DNA from: Hahella sp018986435
GTDB taxonomy: Bacteria > Pseudomonadota > Gammaproteobacteria > Pseudomonadales > Oleiphilaceae
Reading direction: 5' to 3'
Assembly: GCF_050749805.1 (NCBI RefSeq)
Contig: NZ_CP192738.1
Location: forward strand, 6,820,001 to 6,884,000
Length of the DNA: 64,000 bases
Numbering within the stretch: the first letter of the stretch is position 1; each line of letters opens with the position of its first letter. The notes under the pieces were generated by a model, which was not told where the DNA came from, did not search any database, and worked only from the letters and a program-made list of their open reading frames with translations. Below, piece by piece: positions 26,724-36,224 of the stretch. The position numbers were made by a program, and so were the translations under genes.

Positions 26724-29700
26724 GAGCCGCCTCCCCTTGCGCTGCGTCCTGTGGATCGCGCTTTTTCACCCAGCGACGAATCAGGTGATAGAACAACGGC
26801 GTCAGCAACAATCCAAAGATCGTTACCCCGATCATGCCGGAGAACACCGCAACGCCCATGGCGTGACGCATTTCCGCGCCAGCGCCGCTGGAGTACACCA
26901 ATGGAGCCACGCCCATGATGAACGCCAGAGACGTCATCAGAATCGGACGCAGACGCAGGCGACAGGCTTCCAGAATGGCGTCCATCAGACTGAGACCCGC
27001 ATCCTGACGCTCCTTGGCGAACTCCACGATCAGAATCGCGTTTTTGGTCGCCAGTCCCACCAGCACGATAAGTCCAATCTGGGTGAAGATATTGTTATCG
27101 CCGCCGGACAGAATCACCCCGGTCATGGCTGACAACAACGTCATCGGTACGATCAGAATAATCGCCAATGGCAACGACCAGCTTTCGTACTGCGCCGCCA
27201 GCACCAGGAAGACCAGCAGAACAACCAGCGGGAAGACGAATATTGCCGTGTTGCCCGCCAGAATCTGCTGATAGGTCAGCTCGGTCCACTCAAAGGTCAT
27301 GCCGTTGGGCAACTCGTCTTTGAGCAGCTTTTCAATCGCCGCCTGGGCCTGACCGGAGCTGTAGCCCGGCGCCGGCGCGCCATTGATTTCCGCGGTGGGG
27401 TATCCGTTGTAGTGCATGACCCGATCCGGACCCGCCGTATGAGTGACGTTCACAAAGGAACCGATAGGAATCATGTCGCCCTGGCCGTTGCGCACTTTCA
27501 AGCGGCTGATCTGATCCGCTTCCTGACGGAAGTCATCCTCCGCCTGCACATTCACCTGATAGGTGCGACCGAACTGGTTGTAGTCGTTCACATACAGCGA
27601 GCCCATGTAGACCTGCATGGTTTCGAACACGTCGTTCAGAGACACGTTGTGCGACTTGGCTTTCTCGCGATCCACGTCTACGTCGATCTGCGGCACATTG
27701 ACCTGGAAGCTGCTGAACAGGCCAGTCAGTCCAGGAGTCGCCCAGGCTTTCTGCACGATATTCTGGGTTTGCGCATACAGCTCGTTGTAGCCCATGCTGG
27801 CGCGATCTTCGACCTGCAGGCGGAAACCGCCGATGGTGCCCAGCCCCATGACCGGAGGCGGCGGGAATATCGCCACAAAAGCTTCCTTGATGGCGCTGTA
27901 TTCGCCGTTCAACTGTCCTGCGATAGCGCCTGCGGACAGAGAGGGGTCCTTACGTTCTTCGAAGGGCTTCAGCGTCACGAATACGATGCCGCTGTTAGGG
28001 GCGTTCACAAAACCGTTCACGGACAAACCAGGGAACGCGACAGCGGATTCCACGCCGGGATGCTTCAGCGCGATGGCGGACATTTCCCGAATCACGTCTT
28101 CCGTACGATCCAGCGAGGCCGCGTCCGGCAACTGCGCGAAGGACACCAGATACTGCTTGTCCTGCTGCGGCACGAAGCCCACGGGCGTGGTCTGGAACTG
28201 ATGATAGGTCAGGCCGATCAGACCGCCGTACACCACCAGGATCACCAGGCCGCCACGAATGATGCGCTTCACGCCCCAGGTATAGGCATTGGAGGCCTTC
28301 GCAAAGAACTTGTTGAAAGGCGCGAACAACCAGCGTCCAAGCAGGCCGTCGATCATGCGGCTCAGCAGATCTTTCTTGGCGCCATGCGGCTTCAGCAGCA
28401 CTGCAGATAACGCCGGACTCAGGGTCAGGGAGTTGATGGTCGAAATGATCGTGGAAATCGCAATGGTCAACGCAAACTGTTTATAAAACTGGCCGGTCAA
28501 TCCAGAAATAAACGCAGTAGGAATAAACACCGCGCTCAACACCAGAGAGGTTGCGATAATCGGACCGGTCACTTCTTTCATGGCCTGCTTGGTGGCGTCC
28601 ACCGGCGTCATGCCCAGCTCGATATTACGCTCGACGTTTTCCACTACCACGATGGCGTCATCCACCACGATGCCGATGGCCAACACCAGTCCAAACAAGG
28701 ACAGCGCGTTCAGAGAGAAACCGAACAGATACATCACTGCAAAGGTGCCCACCAGGGATACCGGCACCGCCACCAATGGGATAATCGAGGCGCGCCAGGT
28801 CTGCAGGAACAACACCACAACGATAACCACCAGCAGAATGGCTTCCAGCAGGGTTTGCACCACCGCTTTGATGGAGCCTTTTACGAAAACCGTAGGATCG
28901 TAAACGATGGAGTAGTCCACGCCTTCCGGAAACGACTTCTTCAATTCCGCCATGGTGGCGCGCACGTTGTCGGAAATCTCAATGGCGTTGGAGCCAGGGC
29001 GCTGGAATATCGGCAACGCCGCAGCGGGCTTGTTGTTCAGCAAAGAGCGCAATGCATAGGTGCTGGAACCCAGCTCCACGCGGCCGACGTCTTTCAAACG
29101 GGTCATTTCCCCATTCGGGCCGACGCGGACAATGATGTTTTCAAACTCTTCCGTGGATTCCAGGCGGCCTTTCACGTTGATCAGCAACTGGAAATCACTG
29201 GCGCTGGGAGATGGCGGAGCCGCCAGGGTGCCCGCCGCCACCGCGCGGTTCTGTTCACGAATGGCTTGCAGCACGTCGCTGGTGGTCAGATTCAACGCAG
29301 CCACTTTTTCCGGGTCCAGCCAGATGCGCAGAGAGTAATCTCCGGCGCCGAACACACGTACTGCGCCCACGCCTTCAATCCGCGACAGCGCGTCTTTCAC
29401 GTTCAAGGTGGCGTAGTTCGCCAGGTAGAGCGTGTCATAACGGTTATCCGGCGACACCATGTGCACAACCATGGTCAGGTCCGGCGAGGATTTCTCCGTC
29501 GTCACGCCTAGACGCTGTACTTCATTGGGCAGGCGCGGCAAAGCGCGGCTGACGCGGTTCTGCACGTCCACCTGCGCTTCGTCCAGGTCTGTGCCCAAGG
29601 CGAAGGTCACCGTCAATGCCATGCGGCCGTCAGAAGACGCCTGGGAAGACATATAGAGCATGTTCTCCACGCCGTTGATCTCTTGCTCCAACGGCGAGGC

Positions 29701-29889
29701 GACAGTTTCAGCGATCACCTTGGGGTTGGCGCCGGGATAGGTGGCGTTCACCACCACCGTGGGCGGAACCACTTCGGGATATTCCGTAATAGGCAGCTCG
29801 AACACCGCCAATGCGCCGGCGATAAATATCATTATCGACAACACGCCGGCCAATATGGGCCGATGGATGAAATATTGCGACAGATTCAT
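26716..29889 (-). CDS. RND efflux permease (HAE1 family, AcrB/MexF-like)
   Basis: A 1057-residue inner-membrane proton-driven drug exporter. It has the family start (MNLSQYFIHRPILAGVLSIM), twelve predicted membrane helices and two large periplasmic loops. The proton-relay Asp pair is visible in TM4 (GIVVDDAIVVVENVER), with the counterpart Lys in the TM10 region (GLATKNAILIVEF). The length equals that of the family. It lies 12 bases after the adaptor gene and overlaps the outer-membrane gene. Substrates are unknown; the gene order adaptor-pump-channel with a divergent LysR regulator is that of mexEF-oprN. Confidence 0.96.
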   Translation of the reverse strand: MNLSQYFIHRPILAGVLSIMIFIAGALAVFELPITEYPEVVPPTVVVNATYPGANPKVIAETVASPLEQEINGVENMLYMSSQASSDGRMALTVTFALGTDLDEAQVDVQNRVSRALPRLPNEVQRLGVTTEKSSPDLTMVVHMVSPDNRYDTLYLANYATLNVKDALSRIEGVGAVRVFGAGDYSLRIWLDPEKVAALNLTTSDVLQAIREQNRAVAAGTLAAPPSPSASDFQLLINVKGRLESTEEFENIIVRVGPNGEMTRLKDVGRVELGSSTYALRSLLNNKPAAALPIFQRPGSNAIEISDNVRATMAELKKSFPEGVDYSIVYDPTVFVKGSIKAVVQTLLEAILLVVIVVVLFLQTWRASIIPLVAVPVSLVGTFAVMYLFGFSLNALSLFGLVLAIGIVVDDAIVVVENVERNIELGMTPVDATKQAMKEVTGPIIATSLVLSAVFIPTAFISGLTGQFYKQFALTIAISTIISTINSLTLSPALSAVLLKPHGAKKDLLSRMIDGLLGRWLFAPFNKFFAKASNAYTWGVKRIIRGGLVILVVYGGLIGLTYHQFQTTPVGFVPQQDKQYLVSFAQLPDAASLDRTEDVIREMSAIALKHPGVESAVAFPGLSVNGFVNAPNSGIVFVTLKPFEERKDPSLSAGAIAGQLNGEYSAIKEAFVAIFPPPPVMGLGTIGGFRLQVEDRASMGYNELYAQTQNIVQKAWATPGLTGLFSSFQVNVPQIDVDVDREKAKSHNVSLNDVFETMQVYMGSLYVNDYNQFGRTYQVNVQAEDDFRQEADQISRLKVRNGQGDMIPIGSFVNVTHTAGPDRVMHYNGYPTAEINGAPAPGYSSGQAQAAIEKLLKDELPNGMTFEWTELTYQQILAGNTAIFVFPLVVLLVFLVLAAQYESWSLPLAIILIVPMTLLSAMTGVILSGGDNNIFTQIGLIVLVGLATKNAILIVEFAKERQDAGLSLMDAILEACRLRLRPILMTSLAFIMGVAPLVYSSGAGAEMRHAMGVAVFSGMIGVTIFGLLLTPLFYHLIRRWVKKRDPQDAAQGEAAHA

Positions 29890-29901
29890 AACTGCTTACC
29901 T

Positions 29902-31188
29902 TTAGCCGCGAGGCTGTTCCAGTGCGGCGTTGGGAGAGGCTTTCGCCGGGGCGGCCGCTTGCGCCGCTTCCAGACGGGCCTGCTCCGTCAAATATTTTTC
30001 CACGATCTGTTGTTGCGCGTAGAAACGCTCCAGCGCAGCGGGCTCCGCCATGGCGGTTTCCTGCGGCGTCACTTCAGCACCGGGACGCACCCGTTGCAGC
30101 CCATTCACCACGATTTTCTCGCCAGGTTGCAGCCCCTTGCGGATCAGACGCAGGCCATCCACTTTCGGGCCCAGCTCCACCGGACGGTAGGTCACCTTGT
30201 TATCTTCGCCGAGCACCAGCACGAATTTGTTGCTCAGGTCCGTATTGATGGCGCGATCGTTGATCAAGATGCCTTCATGACGGCCACTGGCGATAATTCT
30301 GACGCGAGCGAACAGACCCGGCGTGAATTCATCGTTCTGGTTATCGAACACCGCCCGTCCACGAATAGTTCCAGTCTCCGGATTTACCCGGTTATCCAGG
30401 AAGTCGATGTAGCCGGTATGAGAATAGTCCTGCTCGTTCGCCAGACTCATCAGCGCAGGGTTATCGCCGTCACGGGCGCTGGGACGATCACCCCGGGCGA
30501 CCTGATCGCGGTATTTCAGATACGTGCGCTCATCAGCGTCGAAATAGGCGTAAACCTTGTCCGTAGACACCAATGTTGTCAGCAGGCTCTGACCAGCCTG
30601 CACATAGTTGCCTTCAGTAATCACAGCGCGGGAGACGCGACCGGATATTGGCGCCGTCACTTTGGTGAAGCTCAGATTCAACTTGGCCGATTCAAGCGCA
30701 GCCCGAGTAGACTGCACCTGGGCGCGAGCCTGACTCAACTGGCTCTCGCGGCTGTCCACCTGCTCTACGGAAATCGCGTTCTGTTTTTTCAGGCTTTGCG
30801 CCCGCTTCATGTCGCGATCGGCAAGTTCCAGGCGCGCCTCGGCGCTGGCCAGGTCAGCGTTCAAGCGATTCACTTCCGCCTGAAAAGAGCGAGGATCGAT
30901 TTCAAACAGCAGATCGCCTTTGTTGACTTGCGCGCCTTCTTCGAAGGTCACCTTATCGATGTAACCTGACACCCGCGGGCGCAACTCAACTGTTTGCGTC
31001 GCCTCCAGGCGACCGGTGAATTCGTCCCATTCCGTAACGGGCTCGTTCAGCACGGTGGCGACGTCCACCATTGGCGGCGCCATAGCGTGGCCTTGCTGTT
31101 GTGGAGGTTCAGCGGGCTGGCAGGCGCTCAACAGGACTGCCGCCGACACTGCCGCTCCGTATAGAATGAGAAATCTGGAAAATTTCAT
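29902..31188 (-). CDS. RND periplasmic adaptor (membrane fusion protein, MexE-like)
   Basis: A 428-residue lipoprotein. The ATG at 31188 with AAGGAG upstream is chosen over a Met 10 codons earlier. The signal ends in LLSAC with Cys about 22. Then come a barrel-sandwich and lipoyl half (LEATQTVELRPRVSGYIDKVTFEEGAQVNKGDLLFEID), a long alpha hairpin (about 100-165), the second lipoyl half (APISGRVSRAVITEGNYVQAGQ), beta-barrel and membrane-proximal domains. It bridges the permease to the outer-membrane channel. First gene of the operon. Confidence 0.95.
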   Translation of the reverse strand: MKFSRFLILYGAAVSAAVLLSACQPAEPPQQQGHAMAPPMVDVATVLNEPVTEWDEFTGRLEATQTVELRPRVSGYIDKVTFEEGAQVNKGDLLFEIDPRSFQAEVNRLNADLASAEARLELADRDMKRAQSLKKQNAISVEQVDSRESQLSQARAQVQSTRAALESAKLNLSFTKVTAPISGRVSRAVITEGNYVQAGQSLLTTLVSTDKVYAYFDADERTYLKYRDQVARGDRPSARDGDNPALMSLANEQDYSHTGYIDFLDNRVNPETGTIRGRAVFDNQNDEFTPGLFARVRIIASGRHEGILINDRAINTDLSNKFVLVLGEDNKVTYRPVELGPKVDGLRLIRKGLQPGEKIVVNGLQRVRPGAEVTPQETAMAEPAALERFYAQQQIVEKYLTEQARLEAAQAAAPAKASPNAALEQPRG

Positions 31189-31228
31189 GACAAGCTCCTT
31201 TGACTGACAGGCGCACAATAACCGGCCT

Positions 31229-31252
31229 CTACTGACAACCTGCTGTCAGTAG
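31229..31252. promoter_or_regulatory. inverted repeat in RND/LysR divergent region
   Basis: CTACTGACA and TGTCAGTAG pair perfectly around ACCTGC. It lies about 40 bases upstream of the adaptor gene start, in the 178-base region shared with the LysR gene. A T-N11-A LysR site was not separately identified. Confidence 0.5.
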
Positions 31253-31366
31253 CTCCGTTAGCGCCTCAGGTTTTTTGCGATGCTTGCATTCTGTTCGCAA
31301 TCATTGATATCGTCTAATTTATATTTGATATTCGATACATCATTAATTTTTATATGAAGGCTCGAT

Positions 31367-32356
31367 ATGCGTAATATAGATTTGAATTTGCTCGTTATTT
31401 TCGACGCCATCATGACCGAGAATTCCATTAGCGGCGCGGCGGAGCGGCTTTCCATGACCCAGCCCGCGGTGTCCAATGCGGTGGCGCGTATGCGTCAGGT
31501 CTGGAACGATCCCTTGTTCGTGAAAAACGGGCGCGGCATCCAGCCCACCACCCACGCGCTCAGTCTATGGCACCAGGTGAGCGGCCCATTGATTCAACTG
31601 AAGGACGCCGTCAACCCGCAGGATTTCGACCCATCGTCGACTCGCAGACGCTTCCGCGTGGGCATGAGCGACATCACGACAGATCTGATCTGGCTGCCCA
31701 TGCGCAGAATGGTGGAGACGGAAGCGCCGAACATTGATCTGCATGCGGTTCCCGCCAACGGCAATAACTCGGAAAGTATCCTGACCAACGGTGAAGTGGA
31801 TATTATCGTGGGCGTGATGCAGGAGTTCCGCACTTCGTTCCGCAACGATTTTCTGTTTGAGAGCGATTATGTGTGCGCCATGCGCAAAGACCATCCATTG
31901 GCGGCAGAACCGCTGACCCTAGAGAAATATCTGAAGGCGGATCATTTGCTGGTGTCTTTAACAGGAGAAGCCACCGGTTTCGTCGATATTACGCTCAGTC
32001 AGCAGGGGTTGAGTCGTCGCGTGGCGATGACGGTGAATCATTTCGCCTCTGTGCCGGCGCTGTTGGAAGGCAGCGACCTGATTTCCGTCGTTCCCAATAT
32101 GGTGATCGCCAAAGGCGCCAAATGCGGATCACTGCATGTCACCAAGCCGCCTCTGGAGATACGCCCCACCCCCGTGTCCATGATCTGGCACGCCCGCCAT
32201 GATCGTGATCCCGGGGTGCTGTGGTTGAGAGAGAAGATCAAGTTTTTCACTATCGCCGAGTGGCTTAAATACCTGCCAAGCTGTTGTCCGCAGGTGTGTC
32301 ATTTACATCAATGGAATGATGTCGAGGCGGAAGGGGAAACAGCCATCATGGACTGA
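31367..32356 (+). CDS. LysR-family regulator divergent from RND pump
   Basis: A 329-residue protein with AAGGCTCGAT before the ATG. It has an N-terminal winged HTH (MRNIDLNLLVIFDAIMTENSISGAAERLSMTQPAVSNAVARMRQVWNDPLFVKNG shape) and a C-terminal co-inducer domain. The sequence is in the LeuO/NodD-like branch, which includes pump regulators such as MexT. Divergent orientation from the mexE-like gene and a shared 178-base region make the pump its probable target. Whether it activates or represses cannot be read here. Confidence 0.9.
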   Translation: MRNIDLNLLVIFDAIMTENSISGAAERLSMTQPAVSNAVARMRQVWNDPLFVKNGRGIQPTTHALSLWHQVSGPLIQLKDAVNPQDFDPSSTRRRFRVGMSDITTDLIWLPMRRMVETEAPNIDLHAVPANGNNSESILTNGEVDIIVGVMQEFRTSFRNDFLFESDYVCAMRKDHPLAAEPLTLEKYLKADHLLVSLTGEATGFVDITLSQQGLSRRVAMTVNHFASVPALLEGSDLISVVPNMVIAKGAKCGSLHVTKPPLEIRPTPVSMIWHARHDRDPGVLWLREKIKFFTIAEWLKYLPSCCPQVCHLHQWNDVEAEGETAIMD

Positions 32357-32376
32357 CCGCCATGGGCGGCCAGTCC
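32350..32376. terminator. hairpin between convergent LysR and DUF1439 genes
   Basis: GGACTGACCGCC (32350-32361) and GGCGGCCAGTCC (32365-32376) pair over 12 bases with one mismatch. No T run follows, so terminator function is uncertain; it includes the LysR stop. Confidence 0.4.
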
Positions 32377-32385
32377 GTCGGGAAA

Positions 32386-32943
32386 TTACTTGTCGGAAGG
32401 TACGAACACCAGTTTGCCCGGCGCCACTTTCAAATCCATATTGGTCAGAGACATGAACTGTCCCGCCAAGTTAGCGTCATCCAAGCGGTACACTGGCATG
32501 GTCTCCAGCATTTGCGCCAGGAAGCGCATGGCGTTGTCCGTCACAGGCTTGAAATCGCCCTTGAAGTAAGGAGAGTCGATACGGCTGTCCAGCAAGCGCA
32601 GGCGACGGATATACACTGCTTTCTCCTGGCTGTTGTAATAGGGCGCGCCCTCTACTTTCAGGAAAACGCCCACCGGCAGTTTCGCCATCAGCGCGTTGAC
32701 CGCGACTTCTCCGTTCAGCTCCAACACCGCTACATCACGGCCTTCCGGCCCCAGGGTGACATCCACTTTATCCAGCGCCAATGACAGTGGCGATCCGGAT
32801 TCCAGTTGCTGGCGGTCATAGCGACTCACCTGCTCCTGCATGTAACTTTCCAGTGTGGCCTCGCTGATGCTGAAAGGCGATAACGCCGCACAACCACTCA
32901 ACAGAGACATCAAAACCAATATCGGTAAAAACAGTTTTTTCAT
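32386..32943 (-). CDS. DUF1439 lipoprotein (YceB-like)
   Basis: A 185-residue protein from the ATG at 32943, which gives a proper lipoprotein signal (MKKLFLPILVLMSLLSGC, Cys18); a longer frame upstream does not. Family features: SISEATLESYMQEQV near the start, DKVDVTLGPEGRD, and AVYIRRLRLLDSRID. DUF1439 proteins are small outer-membrane or periplasmic lipoproteins related to the SMP/lipid-binding fold; function is unknown. A second DUF1439-like protein is encoded 600 bases away on the other strand. Confidence 0.8.
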   Translation of the reverse strand: MKKLFLPILVLMSLLSGCAALSPFSISEATLESYMQEQVSRYDRQQLESGSPLSLALDKVDVTLGPEGRDVAVLELNGEVAVNALMAKLPVGVFLKVEGAPYYNSQEKAVYIRRLRLLDSRIDSPYFKGDFKPVTDNAMRFLAQMLETMPVYRLDDANLAGQFMSLTNMDLKVAPGKLVFVPSDK

Positions 32944-33036
32944 GTGGATTATTTCCAGAGTTCTTTGTCGTCCATCCTGCAATATGCCGACGCGGGGAGC
33001 AATAGCGTATATCCGCGTCATCCGCAGGGCGATGAA

Positions 33037-33477
33037 TCAGTCCGGGATCAACCGCTTGCCCATGCTGATGGACTGATCCTCCAAATAGCCCAGGGCAGTA
33101 TAAAACCCGATGGCGGCCAGATTATCCTTACGAATCTGTAAGTTTATTTTCGGACACCCCAGCGCCAGCAAACGCCTCTGCAGCTCATCCATCAATGCGC
33201 GCCCCCAGCCCGAACCCTGATGTTGAGGGTCCACCGCCAGGTAATTCACCCAGCCGCGATGCCCCTCGTAGCCGCCCATTACCGTCGCCGCCGGATGTCC
33301 ACGCCACTCTCCCACCAGAAATAAATCAGGATCGACTTTAAGTTTGCGATGAATATCCTTGCGCGGATCGTTCCAGGGGCGCACCAAGTCGCATTTTTCC
33401 CATAAAACGACGACCTCGTCCTCATCTTTCAACTGGAAAGTTCTTATTATCAGTTCAGACTCATTACTGGTTACCAT
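33037..33477 (-). CDS. GNAT acetyltransferase, YpeA-like
   Basis: A 146-residue protein from the ATG at 33477. It follows the YpeA pattern: IIRTFQLKDEDEVVVLWEKC, NDPRKDI, a GYEGHRGWVNYLAVDPQHQGSGWG acetyl-CoA loop, and NLAAIGFYTALGY. YpeA-type proteins acetylate an unknown amine. It lies between two DUF1439 genes but is not obviously co-transcribed with either, having 93 bases to the lipoprotein start downstream. Confidence 0.88.
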   Translation of the reverse strand: MVTSNESELIIRTFQLKDEDEVVVLWEKCDLVRPWNDPRKDIHRKLKVDPDLFLVGEWRGHPAATVMGGYEGHRGWVNYLAVDPQHQGSGWGRALMDELQRRLLALGCPKINLQIRKDNLAAIGFYTALGYLEDQSISMGKRLIPD

Positions 33478-33537
33478 GATCAAACGTCTCCGCCGGGGAT
33501 TGAACATGGCGCTTAAAACAACATAATCAGCAGCGGT

Positions 33538-34083
33538 ATGCAAAATTTAAGGCTCGCGTGGACTTATAAAATCAGTCGCAGCATCGTCAGAGCGCTGGCT
33601 TACAGGCTGGCGCTGACCGAGCTGGATTTGCAGCGCTATCTCACCGCGCACTTCCCTATTGAAACCAGAAAATACCTGTTGGGAGTCAGGCTGCATGATC
33701 CCTGGGTGCGCCTGGACGACGCCCGCAATCGCATCGCCGTGGGAGCGAAGGTGGAACTGCAACTTCCCGGCGGCTTTATCTCCACTGGCGTCGTGGAGAT
33801 GGAGGGCGTTCTCTCCTACTCGTCGCAGGAAGGCGCGTTTTATCTCTTCGACCCGCAAATCACCGACCTACAGCTACATCCCATCCCCGGCCGCTACCTT
33901 AAGCCAGCCCGCGCCGCCGTGCGTATTGCGCTATCCCGTTATGTCGCCGGCGCTCCGGTTTTCCAATTCCGCGTGGACAGCCTTCGCCACCGACTGGCGC
34001 GCGCTCTGGTGAAGAACGTCGAGGTGCGTCGCGGCAAGCTGCGCGTGCGCTTTCGGGCCTCACGACAAAACTACGAGACCTGA
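33538..34083 (+). CDS. DUF1439-like protein without lipobox
   Basis: A 181-residue protein with no Cys near the N-terminus, a basic opening (MQNLRLAWTYKISRSIVRALAYRLALTELDLQRYL) and a beta-rich middle (VRLDDARNRIAVGAKVELQL, GVLSYSSQEGAFYLFDPQITDLQL). Layout and length match DUF1439, so it is a divergent paralogue of the lipoprotein at 32386-32943. The N-terminal helix may anchor it in the membrane. Divergent from the GNAT gene, with 60 bases between starts. Confidence 0.68.
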   Translation: MQNLRLAWTYKISRSIVRALAYRLALTELDLQRYLTAHFPIETRKYLLGVRLHDPWVRLDDARNRIAVGAKVELQLPGGFISTGVVEMEGVLSYSSQEGAFYLFDPQITDLQLHPIPGRYLKPARAAVRIALSRYVAGAPVFQFRVDSLRHRLARALVKNVEVRRGKLRVRFRASRQNYET

Positions 34084-34374
34084 GTCAGCGGCGCCTAGGC
34101 TATACAGGTGATACATAGTCTCAAATTCACCGCTATATTGATTTGCAGGCCAAGCCGATAAGACCCTGACATAGACCCCTGAACCTAAGACATTCGACCG
34201 AATTGAAGGCATTCAGAGGTGGATGTATGGTTTATTATCTGAACACCAATAAATATAAAGGAGCCGCGGGAGCGCAGTCCCCTCTCGCCTTGGTGCACAG
34301 CCGACGGGGAGCAATCAGTACAACTAAGAAAAAGCTCTCTTTAATTAAAACAATCTCATGCAATGGAATCGACA

Positions 34375-35874
34375 ATGAAACTGTGCAAAAAACCCCTGCT
34401 AGTAGGGATGATGACCGGACTGACGTTCGCCGCCAATGTCTACGCCAGCGGTCCCGACAATATTGAATCCTACCGTAGCATTACCGCGAAAATCGTGGGC
34501 GGAGAAGAAGCGTCTGAAGGCGAATTCCCGTTCATGGTGTACCTGCAGTACAACGGCGGACAATGGTGCGGCGCATCCGTAGTCAGCGACTACTATGTCC
34601 TCACCGCCGCTCACTGTACATCCGGACGCTCCGCCAGCAGCTTCAAGGCGGTTGTTGGTCTGCATCGTCAGAATGACATGAGCGACGCCCAGGTCATTCA
34701 GGTGACGGAAGTCATCAACCACCCGGGCTATAACTCCAACACCATGCAAAACGATATTGCGTTGTTGAAAGTCGCGCAAAAAATCGACGAGAAATACACC
34801 CGCATCACATTGGGCGCGCCCAACGATATCTATGACGGCCTCATGACCACAGTCATCGGCTGGGGAGATACGTCCGAAGGCGGCAATTCTCCCAACGCTC
34901 TGCAGAAAGTAGACGTGCCGGTCGTGTCTCTGGATGAGTGTCGCAGCGCCTACGGCAGCAGCAATATCCATGACCATAACGTCTGCGCAGGCCTCAAACA
35001 AGGCGGCAAAGATTCCTGTCAGGGCGACTCCGGCGGTCCGTTGTTCATCAACCAGGCGGGCGAATTCCGGCAATTGGGCGTCGTCAGCTGGGGCGATGGC
35101 TGCGCGCGGCCGAACAAGTATGGCGTCTATACGGCGGTGCCCAGCTTCGCCAGCTGGATCAACACTCATACCGGCGGAGATGACGGTGGTGACGACGGCG
35201 GCGATGATGGCGGAGATAACGGCGACGCCACCAGCCTGAGCAACGGCAAAGCCCTGACGGATCTGAGCGGCTCCGCCGGCAGCTCGAAATACTATGTGCT
35301 GGATGTGCCTGCTGGCGCCAGCGACATTTCCTTCAAGATTGCAGGCGGCTCAGGCGACGCCGACCTCTATGTAAAGGCGGGCGAGAAGCCGACTTCCTCC
35401 AGCTATGACTGCCGTCCCTACAAAAACGGCAATGATGAAACCTGCTCCGATCTGCCTGTTAAGCCCGGCAAATACTACGTCATGCTGCAGGGCTACAGCG
35501 CCTACAGCGGACTGAGCCTGACCGGTTCATACAGCGGCGGCGGTGATGACGGCGGAGACAACGGAGACGGCAGCGAAGGCAATGGCGTTGAAAGTGGTCT
35601 GAGCGGCGGTTCTGGCGAATGGCTGCATTTCAGCGACGTCATCCCAGAAGGCGTATCCACACTAACCGTTAAGATTTCCGGTGGCAGCGGCGATGCGGAC
35701 CTGTACGTGCGCAAGGGCAGACAGCCCAGCGGCAGTCGTTTCCAGTGTCGTCCTTATAAAGACGGCAACAACGAGTCCTGCGACATTCCTAACCCTTCAG
35801 CCGGCGAATGGTTTATGAGCCTTCGCGGTTACACCGATTTCAGCGGCGTCACCCTGGAGTGGACCTCTCAATAA
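34375..35874 (+). CDS. secreted trypsin-like serine protease with two PPC domains
   Basis: A 499-residue exoprotease; the ATG at 34375 gives a standard signal peptide (MKLCKKPLLVGMMTGLTFAANVYAS). The activation site IVGGEEAS precedes the S1 domain: His in LTAAHC, Asp in NDIALL, Ser in GDSGGP. The residue six before that Ser is Asp (KDSCQGDSGGP), the trypsin specificity pocket. A GGDDGGDDGG linker leads to two PPC domains (each GGSGDADLYV...CRPYK...C) separated by another Gly/Asp linker. It should be secreted in zymogen form and cut after Lys/Arg. A strong terminator follows. Confidence 0.94.
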   Translation: MKLCKKPLLVGMMTGLTFAANVYASGPDNIESYRSITAKIVGGEEASEGEFPFMVYLQYNGGQWCGASVVSDYYVLTAAHCTSGRSASSFKAVVGLHRQNDMSDAQVIQVTEVINHPGYNSNTMQNDIALLKVAQKIDEKYTRITLGAPNDIYDGLMTTVIGWGDTSEGGNSPNALQKVDVPVVSLDECRSAYGSSNIHDHNVCAGLKQGGKDSCQGDSGGPLFINQAGEFRQLGVVSWGDGCARPNKYGVYTAVPSFASWINTHTGGDDGGDDGGDDGGDNGDATSLSNGKALTDLSGSAGSSKYYVLDVPAGASDISFKIAGGSGDADLYVKAGEKPTSSSYDCRPYKNGNDETCSDLPVKPGKYYVMLQGYSAYSGLSLTGSYSGGGDDGGDNGDGSEGNGVESGLSGGSGEWLHFSDVIPEGVSTLTVKISGGSGDADLYVRKGRQPSGSRFQCRPYKDGNNESCDIPNPSAGEWFMSLRGYTDFSGVTLEWTSQ

Positions 35875-35882
35875 TCTCTCTC

Positions 35883-35908
35883 AGGCGGCGCCCAAACGCC
35901 GCCTTTTC
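35883..35908 (+). terminator. terminator after trypsin-like protease
   Basis: AGGCGGCG (35883-35890), CCCAAA, CGCCGCCT (35897-35904), then TTTCTCC. Confidence 0.85.
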
Positions 35909-36224
35909 TCCTCCATCTCTCATGTTAGCGCCCTGTTCCGATACGCAAGTTTGCGGGAAGAGTGCGGCCGTCCGCCCCTGCATCGCCACGTTTTAGGTAG
36001 TTCAAAAGGCGTAGTTAATAAAAATTAACAAAATTAATGTTTTAGCAAAACCCAGCAACCACGCGCCCTCTCGGGCAGCACGCCTAAAAAACAAACAGCC
36101 ACGGTAATTTACGCCAATTGGCGGAAGCGGGCCTCACGCCTACCCTGTATCCTCTCTTTTCAAGAGACGGGTAAATCGCCCGTTACACGACATCGTAAAA
36201 AATCTAAAAAAAGCGTGGAAATTG
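35909..36224. other. intergenic stretch upstream of fadL-like gene
   Basis: About 315 bases. AT-rich near 36005-36050 and 36190-36215 as expected of a promoter. No operator or RNA element was recognised. Confidence 0.4.

Noticed and set aside
29683..30969. 428-codon frame on the plus strand
   Set aside because: Antisense to the RND adaptor and permease start; no recognisable domain.
35175..35222. GGTGATGA-type repeat considered as a tandem DNA repeat or CRISPR fragment
   Set aside because: It is the codon repeat of the Gly/Asp linker in the trypsin-like protease; no spacers.
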